NCBI GenBank assembly: GCA_963706535.1
Contig: CAVPMU010000023.1
Location: 43,452 to 107,451, forward strand
Reading direction: 5' to 3'
Length of the DNA stretch: 64,000 nucleotides
DNA from: RPQJ01 sp963706535
GTDB lineage: Bacteria; Pseudomonadota; Gammaproteobacteria; Steroidobacterales; Steroidobacteraceae
Positions 55,217 through 63,687 of the stretch are shown in pieces (position 1 is the stretch's first letter; the number at the start of each line of letters is the position of its first letter). Both the position numbers and the translations under genes were made by a program. The notes beneath the pieces are model-generated. The model saw nothing but the letters and a program-made list of their open reading frames with translations. It was not told where the DNA came from and searched no databases.

Positions 55217-55498
55217 TCAGTGGTAGTCACAGATTTCCACGTCGTAGGCGTCGCCGTCCGCAAACCGGAAGCAGATTCGCCACTGATCATTAATCGAAAT
55301 CGAGTGCTGTCCCTTACGATTTCCCTCCAGCGCATGCAGTCGATTTCCGGGTGGAATCCTCAGATCATCTAGTCGCTTTGCCAGGTCGACGTACTCCAAT
55401 TTCCGAGCAGCTCGCTTGGCGATATCAGCCGGAATCCGCTTCGACTTTCCGGTGGCATACAGCTCCTGCGTGTGCCGGTCCGCGAAAGTCCTGATCAT
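55217..55498 (-). CDS. higB: HigB-type RelE-fold toxin (complete)
   Basis: A 93-residue mRNA interferase. It starts MIRTFADRHTQELYATGKSKRIP and has the conserved PGNRLHALEGNRKGQHSISINDQWRICFRF and VEICDYH (shown in parts). The Arg and His residues placed for ribosome-dependent cleavage are present. It is first gene of higB-higA-MOSC. Local GC is lower than the surroundings, a sign of transfer. Confidence 0.94.
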   Translation of the reverse strand: MIRTFADRHTQELYATGKSKRIPADIAKRAARKLEYVDLAKRLDDLRIPPGNRLHALEGNRKGQHSISINDQWRICFRFADGDAYDVEICDYH

Positions 55499-55581
55499 GA
55501 GTCCAACTGTAATTTGTCACGTGACGCGTGTCAACTGGACCGGCTGCTTCGTTTGTCTGGCGGCGGCGAGTCGAGCAGCAC

Positions 55582-55962
55582 TCAGCCGCCTCGTCGCTCG
55601 AACATGAGTGCAACTGTCCCAATCAAGAGGCAAACCAACGCGACAACGTCTACCGTGAAGACGCGACCGACCTGTGGGTTGTGTCCGCCCACGTACCAGG
55701 CGAGGGCGAGGAACGAAACGACGCTCACGAGTCCTGCGGCGATCGCCAGCGGCTGCCAGGAAGGGCGGAACGCCGCGATCATGATGAACACACCGAGCAG
55801 GCCGAACAGCACGGCCCGATGACGCATCAGGGTCTGGAGATTCGGGTCGTCGAAGGACAGGCCATAGAGGGCCGACAGTCGCTCGCTGCCCAGCACCCCC
55901 GGCAGCGGCAGGAGGTGGATGATCGCGACGACGAACAGCATTGCCGGGACCAGGTAGCGCAT
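55582..55962 (-). CDS. Small four-helix membrane protein, unknown function
   Basis: A 126-residue inner-membrane protein with four helices. MRYLVPAMLFVVAIIHLLPLPGVLG, then LYGLSFDDPNLQTLMRHRAVLFGLLGVFIM, is a recurrent pattern in proteobacterial membrane proteins without assigned function. It has no close operon partner; the higB gene follows 83 bases downstream. Confidence 0.8.
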   Translation of the reverse strand: MRYLVPAMLFVVAIIHLLPLPGVLGSERLSALYGLSFDDPNLQTLMRHRAVLFGLLGVFIMIAAFRPSWQPLAIAAGLVSVVSFLALAWYVGGHNPQVGRVFTVDVVALVCLLIGTVALMFERRGG

Positions 55963-56071
55963 GTGGGTGAACCGCCGAAGTCAGATTAACGGCCGCATCG
56001 CGGATCGTACAGTCGTTCCTCGAAAGCTCGTAGCGCCAGATCGGTGGGTGATCAACCGGGAGACAGCGGCC

Positions 56072-58036
56072 TCACGCGGGAAGATGAAAGTCCTTGTCCC
56101 GGAAGAGAGACAGGCATGCGTCGACGACATCCGGAGCGTATTCCGTTCCACTGCCGCGCTCGATCTCAGCCAAGGCGAGCTTCACGCCCAGTCCCGGTCG
56201 GTAGGGCCGATGGGAAGACATCGCCTCGACCACATCCGCCACCACCAGGATCCGGGCCTCGCGCAGGATCGCTTCCCCCTTCAGGCCACGTGGGTAGCCA
56301 CTGCCGTCCAGACGTTCATGGTGCTGCAGGATGATCTCGGCAACGGGCCACGGAAAGTCGACTGACTTCAATATGTCGTGGCCCGCCTGGCAATGGCCCT
56401 GGACCAGTTGCATCTCGATGTGGCTCAGCTTTCCAGGCTTGGAGAGGATCTCCGAAGGAACCATGACCTTGCCGACATCGTGCAAGTGGCCGGCGATGTT
56501 CAATGCCTCCTGCGTCTCCGAATCCAGGCCAAGTTCGACCGCAATGGCGACCGCAAGGGCTGCAACTCGTCGCTCGTGGCCGGCGGTGTACGGATCGCGC
56601 ATCTCCCCGATGGTCATTGCCACGTTCACGGTACCGAGCACGGCGGCTTTCAGCTGCGCAATGTATTGCTGGGCAGCACGCTCGGAACGCTTGCGCTCCG
56701 AGATGTCCCTGGCCGTACCGATGACTGCGGGTCGATCCTCGTACACCGCATTGGATGCGTGCACGAGGACCGGGACCGTCGATCCGTCCGGACGCGGCAA
56801 TTCGAATTCCGTCTCGACTTCCTGCACCTCCCGATTCCGAAGCCGCGCCATCTGTTCCTGAATCTCTCCTCGGTCCTTTTCGACAACCCACGACCCCGGC
56901 TCTGTGCCAACCAGGGTGCTCGCTGATTCCAGGCCGACCATCCTGGCCAGAAATGGATTCGCATACACGAGTTTCCCATCCTGGACGATATAGATGCCGA
57001 TGGCAGACTGTTCCACCAGGGTGCGAAACCTTTCTTCCGCCGCAATCCGGCGACGCTCCGCCAAAGCCCGCATCAGCTTGAGGTCGAAGTTGTCCAGTGC
57101 AAAGCCAATGTCATCGGCCATTTCGGTCAGCAGGTTGCGGGCCGATTCGTCAAATGCGTTGGTCTCGGGGGAGTACAGGCAGAAGGCGCCTGTTACGACA
57201 CCGGTTCTGTACAGTGGCAACGCTGCACAGGCCGCGACGCCCTGCCGCCTGGCAAGGTCGAGGTAAGACTGTGAATTCCGGTCGTCCTGCAGATCCTGGC
57301 ACCAGAATGGTTGCCCACCCGTGACGAGTTGTCTCGCCGGGCCGTCGACCAGTCCATCTGCGGCGTCGCCGGCAATTCCATCCCCGTGCAAGTCGGCTCC
57401 GAGCGCACCGAATCGGGCGATTGGCAACAACCTTCCGGTTGCGGCATCCATTTGCCCCACCCATGCCATCTTCATGCCAGCGAGTTGCACCGCCGCGCGG
57501 CATACTTCGTGAAGAAGTGCTGCCTCGCTGGTGCTGCGCACGATGGCCTTGTTGCAGGCACTCAGGGCCGCATAGTGACCCGTGAGCCGGCGCATCTGAG
57601 CCTCGTGGCGCTTGCGTTCAGAAATCTCCCGGATGTTGCATTGGATGACCTTGATGCCGTCACAGTCGTAGGAGTTGCTGACGAACTCCACGGGGACGAT
57701 TCTCCCGGATCTCGACTGGAGGGGAAGATCGTCGTAGCGAACGTATCCGCGAGTCTGCAACTCCTCGAACACGGCCTGCGTCTCTTTTTCGTCAGTGAAC
57801 AGGCCGACTTCCCAGAGCTTCTTGCCGAGGAACTCGTCATACGAGTAACCGAGCATCTCGATCAGGTAGGGATTGACGTCCTCGACCTGCGCGGTATCAG
57901 CGTTGAGCAGCAGTATGCCGTCGCGGGCCGTTTCGAACAGCCGGCGATAGCGACTTTCGGCCTGGCGCAACGCACTGACCGTGCGGAATACGGCAGTTTC
58001 GGACAGGGGCATCCGATGCTTTGTATCAGCGTCCAT
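56072..58036 (-). CDS. PAS-GAF-PAS-HD-GYP protein, putative c-di-GMP phosphodiesterase
   Basis: A 654-residue cytosolic sensor. The order is PAS (about 20-140), GAF (about 150-320, with LPLYRTGVVTGAFCLYS), PAS (about 330-445), HD-GYP (about 455-654). The catalytic HD is His519-Asp520 (AGHLHDVGK), HHERLDGSGYP gives GYP at 580-582, and DVVEAMSSHRPYR completes the site. It should degrade c-di-GMP, opposing the two cyclases in this window. The ATG at 58036 has GGAG spaced 7 bases; the frame extends to a GTG at 58105. Confidence 0.93.
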   Translation of the reverse strand: MDADTKHRMPLSETAVFRTVSALRQAESRYRRLFETARDGILLLNADTAQVEDVNPYLIEMLGYSYDEFLGKKLWEVGLFTDEKETQAVFEELQTRGYVRYDDLPLQSRSGRIVPVEFVSNSYDCDGIKVIQCNIREISERKRHEAQMRRLTGHYAALSACNKAIVRSTSEAALLHEVCRAAVQLAGMKMAWVGQMDAATGRLLPIARFGALGADLHGDGIAGDAADGLVDGPARQLVTGGQPFWCQDLQDDRNSQSYLDLARRQGVAACAALPLYRTGVVTGAFCLYSPETNAFDESARNLLTEMADDIGFALDNFDLKLMRALAERRRIAAEERFRTLVEQSAIGIYIVQDGKLVYANPFLARMVGLESASTLVGTEPGSWVVEKDRGEIQEQMARLRNREVQEVETEFELPRPDGSTVPVLVHASNAVYEDRPAVIGTARDISERKRSERAAQQYIAQLKAAVLGTVNVAMTIGEMRDPYTAGHERRVAALAVAIAVELGLDSETQEALNIAGHLHDVGKVMVPSEILSKPGKLSHIEMQLVQGHCQAGHDILKSVDFPWPVAEIILQHHERLDGSGYPRGLKGEAILREARILVVADVVEAMSSHRPYRPGLGVKLALAEIERGSGTEYAPDVVDACLSLFRDKDFHLPA

Positions 58037-58152
58037 GGATCTGCTCCGCGCGGGTCCAGCCCGCAGTCTGGCGGAGCGCGCCGCAAGGCGTCGGTACGCT
58101 GGCACACATTTCAGATGTCGTCACAGCCTCATTGGAGGGCCGCCAGGCAATC

Positions 58153-59337
58153 GTGGCCACCGAAGCACGCCTGTTGATCATCGGGCGGGGGTTGCGTGCC
58201 TTCGTCGACGGCTACGTCGCGGTGCTGCTTCCGGCGTACCTGCTGGCGCTGGGATTCGGCACCTGGGAGGTGGGACTCCTCAGCACCGCCACTCTGCTGG
58301 GCTCGGCGCTTGCCACCGTGGCGGTGGGCACCTGGGGACATCGATTCCACCATCGTCGGTTGCTGCTCGCCGCTGCACTGCTGATGGCCGCCACGGGATT
58401 GAGCTTCGCCGGACTGTCGGCGTTCTGGCCGTTACTCGCGGTCGCGTTCGTAGGCACACTGAACCCCAGTTCCGGGGATGTCAGTGTGTTCCTGCCATTG
58501 GAGCATTCCCGGCTGGCCGAGGCCGCGCAGGGCAATGCCCGCACCACGCTGTTCGCTCGCTACAGTCTGACGGCTGCGTTGTGTGCCGCGTTCGGTGCGC
58601 TGGCGGCTGCCGCGCCTGACGGACTGGCGAACCTGGGCGTGGAGCGCCTGGCTGCATTGCGAATCATGTTCGTCGTCTATGGCGGCGTCGGTCTCGTCGT
58701 ATGGATGCTGTACCTGCGCCTGCCGATGCCGCCGATCCAGGCGCCGCCCAATCCTCAAGCGCCCCTGGGGCCCTCGCGCGGCATCGTCGTACGGCTGGCC
58801 GCGCTGTTCTCGATCGATGCGTTCGCCGGAGGTCTGGTGGTGCAGTCGTTGCTGGCGCTGTGGCTGTTCCAGCGATTCGGGTTGTCCCTGACTTCCGCCG
58901 GTGCCTTCTTCTTCTGGGCGGGCATGCTCACCGCGGTCTCGCAACTGGCGGCGCCGTGGGTCGCCCGCCGGATCGGTCTGCTCAACACGATGGTGTTCAC
59001 GCACATTCCGTCCAGCCTCGCCCTCATTGCGGCGGCATTCGCGTCGCAGGTCGAGGTGGCGCTGGGACTGCTGCTGCTGCGAGCCGCGCTGTCGCAAATG
59101 GACGTACCGACCCGCTCGGCCTTCGTGATGGCCGCGGTCACGCCGCCGGAACGGGCGGCGGCGGCGAGTTATACGTCGGTGCCGCGCAGCCTGGCTTCGG
59201 CGCTGAGTCCGTCACTGGGCGGCGCGTTGTTCGCTGCGGGGTGGATGGCTGCGCCGCTGGTGACGTGTTGGGTGTTGAAGATCATGTACGACTTGGCGTT
59301 GCTTGCGGCGTTTCGCAGGGTGAACACTGGTTCGTGA
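58153..59337 (+). CDS. Major facilitator superfamily transporter
   Basis: A protein of about 394 residues with 12 helices. The N-terminal half has LRAFVDGYVAVLLPAYLLALGFG and a motif A-like GTWGHRFHHRRLLLAAALLM; the C-terminal half has MDVPTRSAFVMAAVTPPERAAAAS, typical of a subgroup of drug/sugar-phosphate-like permeases. The start is uncertain: GTG 58153 precedes the first conserved residues, TTG 58132 and 58021 are in frame. It is divergent from the HD-GYP gene. Confidence 0.88.
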   Translation: MATEARLLIIGRGLRAFVDGYVAVLLPAYLLALGFGTWEVGLLSTATLLGSALATVAVGTWGHRFHHRRLLLAAALLMAATGLSFAGLSAFWPLLAVAFVGTLNPSSGDVSVFLPLEHSRLAEAAQGNARTTLFARYSLTAALCAAFGALAAAAPDGLANLGVERLAALRIMFVVYGGVGLVVWMLYLRLPMPPIQAPPNPQAPLGPSRGIVVRLAALFSIDAFAGGLVVQSLLALWLFQRFGLSLTSAGAFFFWAGMLTAVSQLAAPWVARRIGLLNTMVFTHIPSSLALIAAAFASQVEVALGLLLLRAALSQMDVPTRSAFVMAAVTPPERAAAASYTSVPRSLASALSPSLGGALFAAGWMAAPLVTCWVLKIMYDLALLAAFRRVNTGS

Positions 59338-59617
59338 TGCTGCGCGGCGGAGGCCTCAGTGCAAAGCGCCAGCGTTTACTGGCGGGCCTCGCTTTGCGTT
59401 GTTGGCGACCCGAAGAACATAGGCACCAAGAGCGGGAGTAACAAAGCTTGCTTGCCGCCAGCGACGAACTGTGCGCTGGACGGCGGCAGCGGCCGTGCCT
59501 ATAAATGCCCTGAGCTCAAGAAACGAATCCAGCGATACGGGGCAAATTCGGTAGTTGCTAAAGACGTCTGGACGTCTTACGCTTGATCTCGCCTGCTCGC
59601 CTTGCCGGAATCCCCAA
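59338..59617. other. Spacer with hairpin, edge of lower-GC island
   Basis: No gene is supported here. A nested hairpin (GCAAAGCG at 59361-59368 pairs with CGCTTTGC at 59390-59397, with inner CCAG/CTGG) may terminate the MFS transcript, though no T-run follows. A 75-codon plus-strand frame at 59359-59586 has no recognisable domain. Base composition drops from here to about 61.05 kb, marking the restriction-modification island. Confidence 0.5.
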
Positions 59618-60775
59618 ATGCCCGCGAAAACACGTCCTGGACAAGTTAGAGACGCAATCGTCAACGTCCTAGCCATGCGACCCGACGGCGCCTCCGTCGC
59701 AGAAATTGTCGACGCTGTACAACAAAGCATCGGACGTGCGGCACCTTCGAGCGTTCGATCATACCTTCGATTAAATACTCCGGCACTTTTCAAGAAGGCT
59801 GCACGGGGGCATTACTCGCTCAGGCGAGTGTCGGGCGTACGTGAGTCAACGGACCGAATCAGGACCACGGCTCAGGCAGCATCGCGACGCTTCGCATTCG
59901 GAAGATCTCTGCTCTTTGAGGCCGATTGCATTGAATGGCTGCGCTCTCGAGACCGCAACTCCATCCATGCGGTCGTAACTGACCCGCCCTATGGCCTGTT
60001 TGAGTATTCCCACGACCAACAAGAGAAGCTGCGTCTCGGGAAGGGCGGTGTATGGAGAATTCCACCGTCGTTCGACGGCGTGGTTCGATCTCCGCTGCCT
60101 CGATTCACGGTATTGACGCAGCGCGACTTACAAGCTCTCGATCAATTCTTCTTCGATTGGGGACGCGCAATGCTCCCCGTCCTGGTGCCAGGTGCGAATG
60201 TCATCGTAGCCAGCAATCCGTTACTGTCTTACATTGTTGCCGGCGCATTAGCTCGAGCTGGGCTCGAGCGGCGCGGTGAACTCGTGCGCCTTGTCATGAC
60301 CATGCGCGGTGGGGACAGGCCGAAGGCAGCACATGACGAATTCGCCGGTGTAAGTGTCATGCCGCGCTCGATGTGGGAGCCTTGGCTGATGTTTCGAAAG
60401 CCGCTTGACGGCAGGGCCCAAGATAACCTCCGGCGGTGGAAGACTGGCGGTTTCCGCCGGCCAGCGAAGGACAAGCCCTTTGGTGATGTGGTGCAATCGG
60501 CACCAACCAACAAGGCTGAGAGAGCGCTTGCACCACATCCAAGCTTGAAGCCGCAGGCATTCCTGCGAACCTTGGTGCAGGGAGTACTGCCGCTGGGCGA
60601 GGGGATCGTATTTGATCCGTTTGCTGGGTCTGGATCAACACTGGCAGCCGCCGAAGCAGTCGGCTACGAGAGCATCGGAATTGAAAAAGACGCTGCCTAC
60701 TTTGATGTCGCGTGTTCGGCCATACCAAGACTGGCCGTCTACAAGAATGGAGCGAATTACTCGCTGGCCCTATAG
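59618..60775 (+). CDS. DNA adenine/cytosine-N4 methyltransferase with N-terminal winged helix
   Basis: A 385-residue modification enzyme. Residues 8-70 form a winged-helix module (RDAIVNVLAMRPDGASVAEIVDAV, FKKAARGHYSLRR). The catalytic TDPPY motif is at 121-125, and the SAM motif FDPFAGSGST is at 332-341 near the C-terminus; motif IV before motif I is the beta-class order. It protects DNA against the endonuclease encoded convergently at its 3' end. GC is lower than neighbours, indicating transfer. The ATG at 59618 has GGAA upstream. Confidence 0.9.
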   Translation: MPAKTRPGQVRDAIVNVLAMRPDGASVAEIVDAVQQSIGRAAPSSVRSYLRLNTPALFKKAARGHYSLRRVSGVRESTDRIRTTAQAASRRFAFGRSLLFEADCIEWLRSRDRNSIHAVVTDPPYGLFEYSHDQQEKLRLGKGGVWRIPPSFDGVVRSPLPRFTVLTQRDLQALDQFFFDWGRAMLPVLVPGANVIVASNPLLSYIVAGALARAGLERRGELVRLVMTMRGGDRPKAAHDEFAGVSVMPRSMWEPWLMFRKPLDGRAQDNLRRWKTGGFRRPAKDKPFGDVVQSAPTNKAERALAPHPSLKPQAFLRTLVQGVLPLGEGIVFDPFAGSGSTLAAAEAVGYESIGIEKDAAYFDVACSAIPRLAVYKNGANYSLAL

Positions 60776-61077
60776 ACCCAGTGCCGTCTGAGCTTTTCGA
60801 TACCTTCTTTGTGCAGCGTTGCGGTACGTGTACCTAGCTCACCCCGAGCGTTCTTGCGAAAGTCATCTCGTGTGACGGGTCCAAGATAGACCTCGGAGAA
60901 GGTCATCGGTCGTCGATTTCGCGCCGGCTCGGATTGCACGTCCACGTCGTAGACAAATACACACATCCATTGGTCCCGGGCCCCGTGCGTATCGACGGCG
61001 CCACCGCGCTTCCGCGTAGTCTTTATCTCTACGCCCTCCGTGCCGGCTTTCACAGAGTTGTTCGGGTAGGCGCCCCC
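60757..61077 (-). pseudogene. Type II restriction endonuclease, C-terminal part only, cut by IS21 insertion
   Basis: The frame reads TGGAYPNNSVKAG, then TEGVEIKTTRKRGGAVDTHG and ARDQWMCVFVYDVD to the end RRHWVYRASE. The E-X-K of EGVEIKTT is the second half of a PD-(D/E)XK nuclease site; the first half is absent. Upstream of about 61078 the text becomes IS sequence. A GTG at 61053 lies inside it but cannot make an active enzyme. It is convergent with the methyltransferase (19-base overlap), the usual R-M arrangement. Confidence 0.75.
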
Positions 61078-61181
61078 TGTTAGCGGCTGCGTAGATCCGC
61101 CTTTTTCTGGCGGTGGTGTGCGGATTTGAGCGGTGGCCGGTCTGGGGCGGGGTTGGAGCGGGGATGGTTTCGACGGGACTG

Positions 61182-61388
61182 TCAGCGCGATGCGTCGGTG
61201 TTGGCGCGGCCGTCCGATCGATCCGGGGATTGGGATTGGCGTCTGGTCTGCTGTCGACGCAGGAGCTGGCCGGCATAGTGCCGCTCGAGGGCGGCGGTGA
61301 GATCGTGCAGGAAGTCGACCAGGATGGCGGCCGCCTCGTCCGACAGCTCCAGCGGCAGTACGACGATGGGTAGATCGTTGGGTTCCAT
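61182..61388 (-). CDS. Small IS21-associated protein (68 aa)
   Basis: A 68-residue protein, MEPNDLPIVVLPLELSDEAAAILVDFL and a basic tail (shown as start only). It lies 6 bases after istB in the same direction, as small accessory frames do in some IS21-family elements. Function is unknown. Confidence 0.6.
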   Translation of the reverse strand: MEPNDLPIVVLPLELSDEAAAILVDFLHDLTAALERHYAGQLLRRQQTRRQSQSPDRSDGRANTDASR

Positions 61389-61394
61389 GGGGGA

Positions 61395-62204
61395 TTATTT
61401 CGGGGGCTTCTTGCCCGTTCGTTGCGCTTTACGCCGCGCGGCCTGCTCGTGAGCTTCCTTCAGGCGATAGCTGTCGCCGGCGATGGTGAGGATCTCAGAG
61501 CGATGCACGAGGCGATCGACGAGCGTGACGACGCAGGCGGCGTTGGGGAAGACCTGGTTCCATTCGCCGAACGGCTTGTTGGTCGTCAGGATTGTGGAGC
61601 GCAGCTGGTAGCGGCGGGTGATGACCTCGAACAGCAGATCTGCGTAACGCGAGTCATAGGATAAGTACCCGACCTCGTCCACGCACAGCACGTCGGGCGT
61701 TGTGTAGCGGCGCAGACGCCGAGTCAGTTGGGTGGAGCTGTCCTGGGCGGCGAGGTCATGCAGCATGTCGGAGGCGAGCGTGAAGCGGGCCGTGTGGCCG
61801 CGCATGACGGCCTGATGCAGCATGTTTTTCACCAACATCGTTTTCCCCAGGCCGTTGGGGCCGACGAGGATGACGTTGGCGGCATCGGTTAAATAGCTGC
61901 CGGTCATCAGATCATCGAGGAGCTGGCGGTCGAGCTCTTTGGGCCAGTCGTAATCGAAGTCGGCCAGCGGCTTGAAGGTGCCCAAGCGGGCGCCATCGAG
62001 GCGCCGGCGCAGACTGCGGTGCTGGCGTTCGCTCTCCTCGATCTCCAGCACCCGGGCGAGCCAGGGCTCGTGCAAGATCTGCTCGGCCTGTGCCAGCAGT
62101 CCGTAGAGGTTGGCGCGTCGCAGACGCGCTCGCACGGATTCCAGCGACAGCGCCGTGGCCGCGGGCGGGGGCTTACTCGGTGTCGTCGATCTGGCAGTGC
62201 TCAT
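61395..62204 (-). CDS. istB: IS21-family helper ATPase IstB
   Basis: A 269-residue AAA+ ATPase related to DnaC, which assembles target DNA and stimulates IstA. Walker A is GPNGLGKT in NVILVGPNGLGKTMLVKNML; Walker B is VLCVDEVGYLSYDSR; sensor I is STILTTNKPFGEW. It starts inside the end of istA (32-base overlap). The open frame continues upstream within istA but is not coding. Confidence 0.95.
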   Translation of the reverse strand: MSTARSTTPSKPPPAATALSLESVRARLRRANLYGLLAQAEQILHEPWLARVLEIEESERQHRSLRRRLDGARLGTFKPLADFDYDWPKELDRQLLDDLMTGSYLTDAANVILVGPNGLGKTMLVKNMLHQAVMRGHTARFTLASDMLHDLAAQDSSTQLTRRLRRYTTPDVLCVDEVGYLSYDSRYADLLFEVITRRYQLRSTILTTNKPFGEWNQVFPNAACVVTLVDRLVHRSEILTIAGDSYRLKEAHEQAARRKAQRTGKKPPK

Positions 62205-63687
62205 CGGGCGCCTCGCGGCTGAGTTGTTCGTAATCGGCCAGGGGGTGGGGGCGCACGGTGAGGGCACGTACGCGCGGATCGTCCGGCAGCGCCACCGGGA
62301 TCGGCGGAGGCTGACCGCGCCGTGCGCGGTGCAGGTCGATGAAGTGGCGCACGGCGCCGAGGTGCGCGGTATCTGCGCGCAACGCGGCCACCAAGGCGTT
62401 TTCCAGGGCGACGGCACCGTGGGTCTGCAGCAGTTCGAGGAGGCCGCGCGTGAGCACGGCCAGATGCACGCCGCGTGCGGCGGCGAGCGCAAAGAACGCC
62501 CCCGCGCTCGGGGCCGCATGATGTAACCGATCGATCGCCCGGTGCGCCCGTCCCGCACGCTTGTGCTCGGCAAGCGCCTCGATGTGCACGGGCTCCTCGA
62601 TCTGCGCGCCGCGATCAAAGCTGCGCCGATGCACGGCCAGCACCGTGGCGCCATCGACCACCCGTACGCTGTCAACGCCGGCCAGCACCTGCAGGGAGCG
62701 ACGCACGTGGGTGTGCGGGATCGAGTAGTCGTTCAGATCAAAGCGCACGTACGGGGTTTTGGCCGCCCGCACCACGAGGCGTTCTTCGCAGGGGAAGGGT
62801 TCTGCCGGCAGCCCAAGCAGCCGCGGATGTTCCTCCTCGAAGCAGGCGCGTACGCTGCGCTCCCGATCCTCCGGGCACGCTCGCTCGGCGGCCTCGCCCT
62901 CGCACCAGGCCAGCGCCTGGGCGTTCAAGTCGGCCAGATCGGTAAAGCGCCGGGCGGCAAAGAAGCGCTCGCGCACGAAGCGGATCGCCCGCTCGACCCG
63001 CCCCTTCTCATTGCCGCGGGCCACGGCCACGGGCCGGGGCTGGAACCGATACCAGGCCGCCAGCTCCAGTAGCGTCGGATGGAAGCGGATCGCATCGGCG
63101 CGCCGCTCGAGCACGGCGCTGCGAAGATTATCGTAGAGCAGGGTTCTTGGTACGGCATTGAAGTGCTTGAAGGCGGCCACGTGTCCGTGCAGGAAGCTGC
63201 CCATCGCGGCGTTGAGGTAGAAGCGCAGGAACACATGCCGCGAGTACGACAGCACCATCACGAAGGCCATCAGTGGTCGGCGGGCGCGACCGATCGGGAG
63301 CGTGCCAAAGTGCGCCCAGTCAACTTGCCCTTGTTCGCCGGCCAAGGTGCGCAAGCGCAGGTACGCTTCGGCCACCGGCCGCGGCCGGAACCGGCGCATC
63401 AGATGCCGGAAGTGATCCGCGCTGCCGGTGTAGCCGCGCTCGCGCACCATGTGATACAGGCGGCTGGCGCGCAGGCTTGGGAAGCGCGCGAAGGTCTCCT
63501 GGATGAAGGGCACGAACGGCTCGATCATCGAGGGCCGCACCAGCAGCGGCGGCGCGATGCCAGCCTGCGACAGAACGCGCCGTACCGTATCGCGGTGGAC
63601 GTGCAGCTGCCGGCACAGCGTGCCGATGCGCCAGCCCTCGGCGTGATACAGCCGCAAGATCTCCGCCTCCAGGTGCCGCGGGATCAT
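62173..63687 (-). CDS. istA: IS21-family transposase IstA
   Basis: A 504-residue DDE transposase. An N-terminal helix-turn-helix (WRIGTLCRQLHVHRDTVRRVL) precedes the catalytic triad: Asp123 (QVDWAHFG), Asp186 (LLYDNLRSAV), Glu232 (GNEKGRVERAI). The C-terminal beta-barrel and DNA-binding part follow. It appears intact, so the element may be active. Confidence 0.95.
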   Translation of the reverse strand: MIPRHLEAEILRLYHAEGWRIGTLCRQLHVHRDTVRRVLSQAGIAPPLLVRPSMIEPFVPFIQETFARFPSLRASRLYHMVRERGYTGSADHFRHLMRRFRPRPVAEAYLRLRTLAGEQGQVDWAHFGTLPIGRARRPLMAFVMVLSYSRHVFLRFYLNAAMGSFLHGHVAAFKHFNAVPRTLLYDNLRSAVLERRADAIRFHPTLLELAAWYRFQPRPVAVARGNEKGRVERAIRFVRERFFAARRFTDLADLNAQALAWCEGEAAERACPEDRERSVRACFEEEHPRLLGLPAEPFPCEERLVVRAAKTPYVRFDLNDYSIPHTHVRRSLQVLAGVDSVRVVDGATVLAVHRRSFDRGAQIEEPVHIEALAEHKRAGRAHRAIDRLHHAAPSAGAFFALAAARGVHLAVLTRGLLELLQTHGAVALENALVAALRADTAHLGAVRHFIDLHRARRGQPPPIPVALPDDPRVRALTVRPHPLADYEQLSREAPDEHCQIDDTE

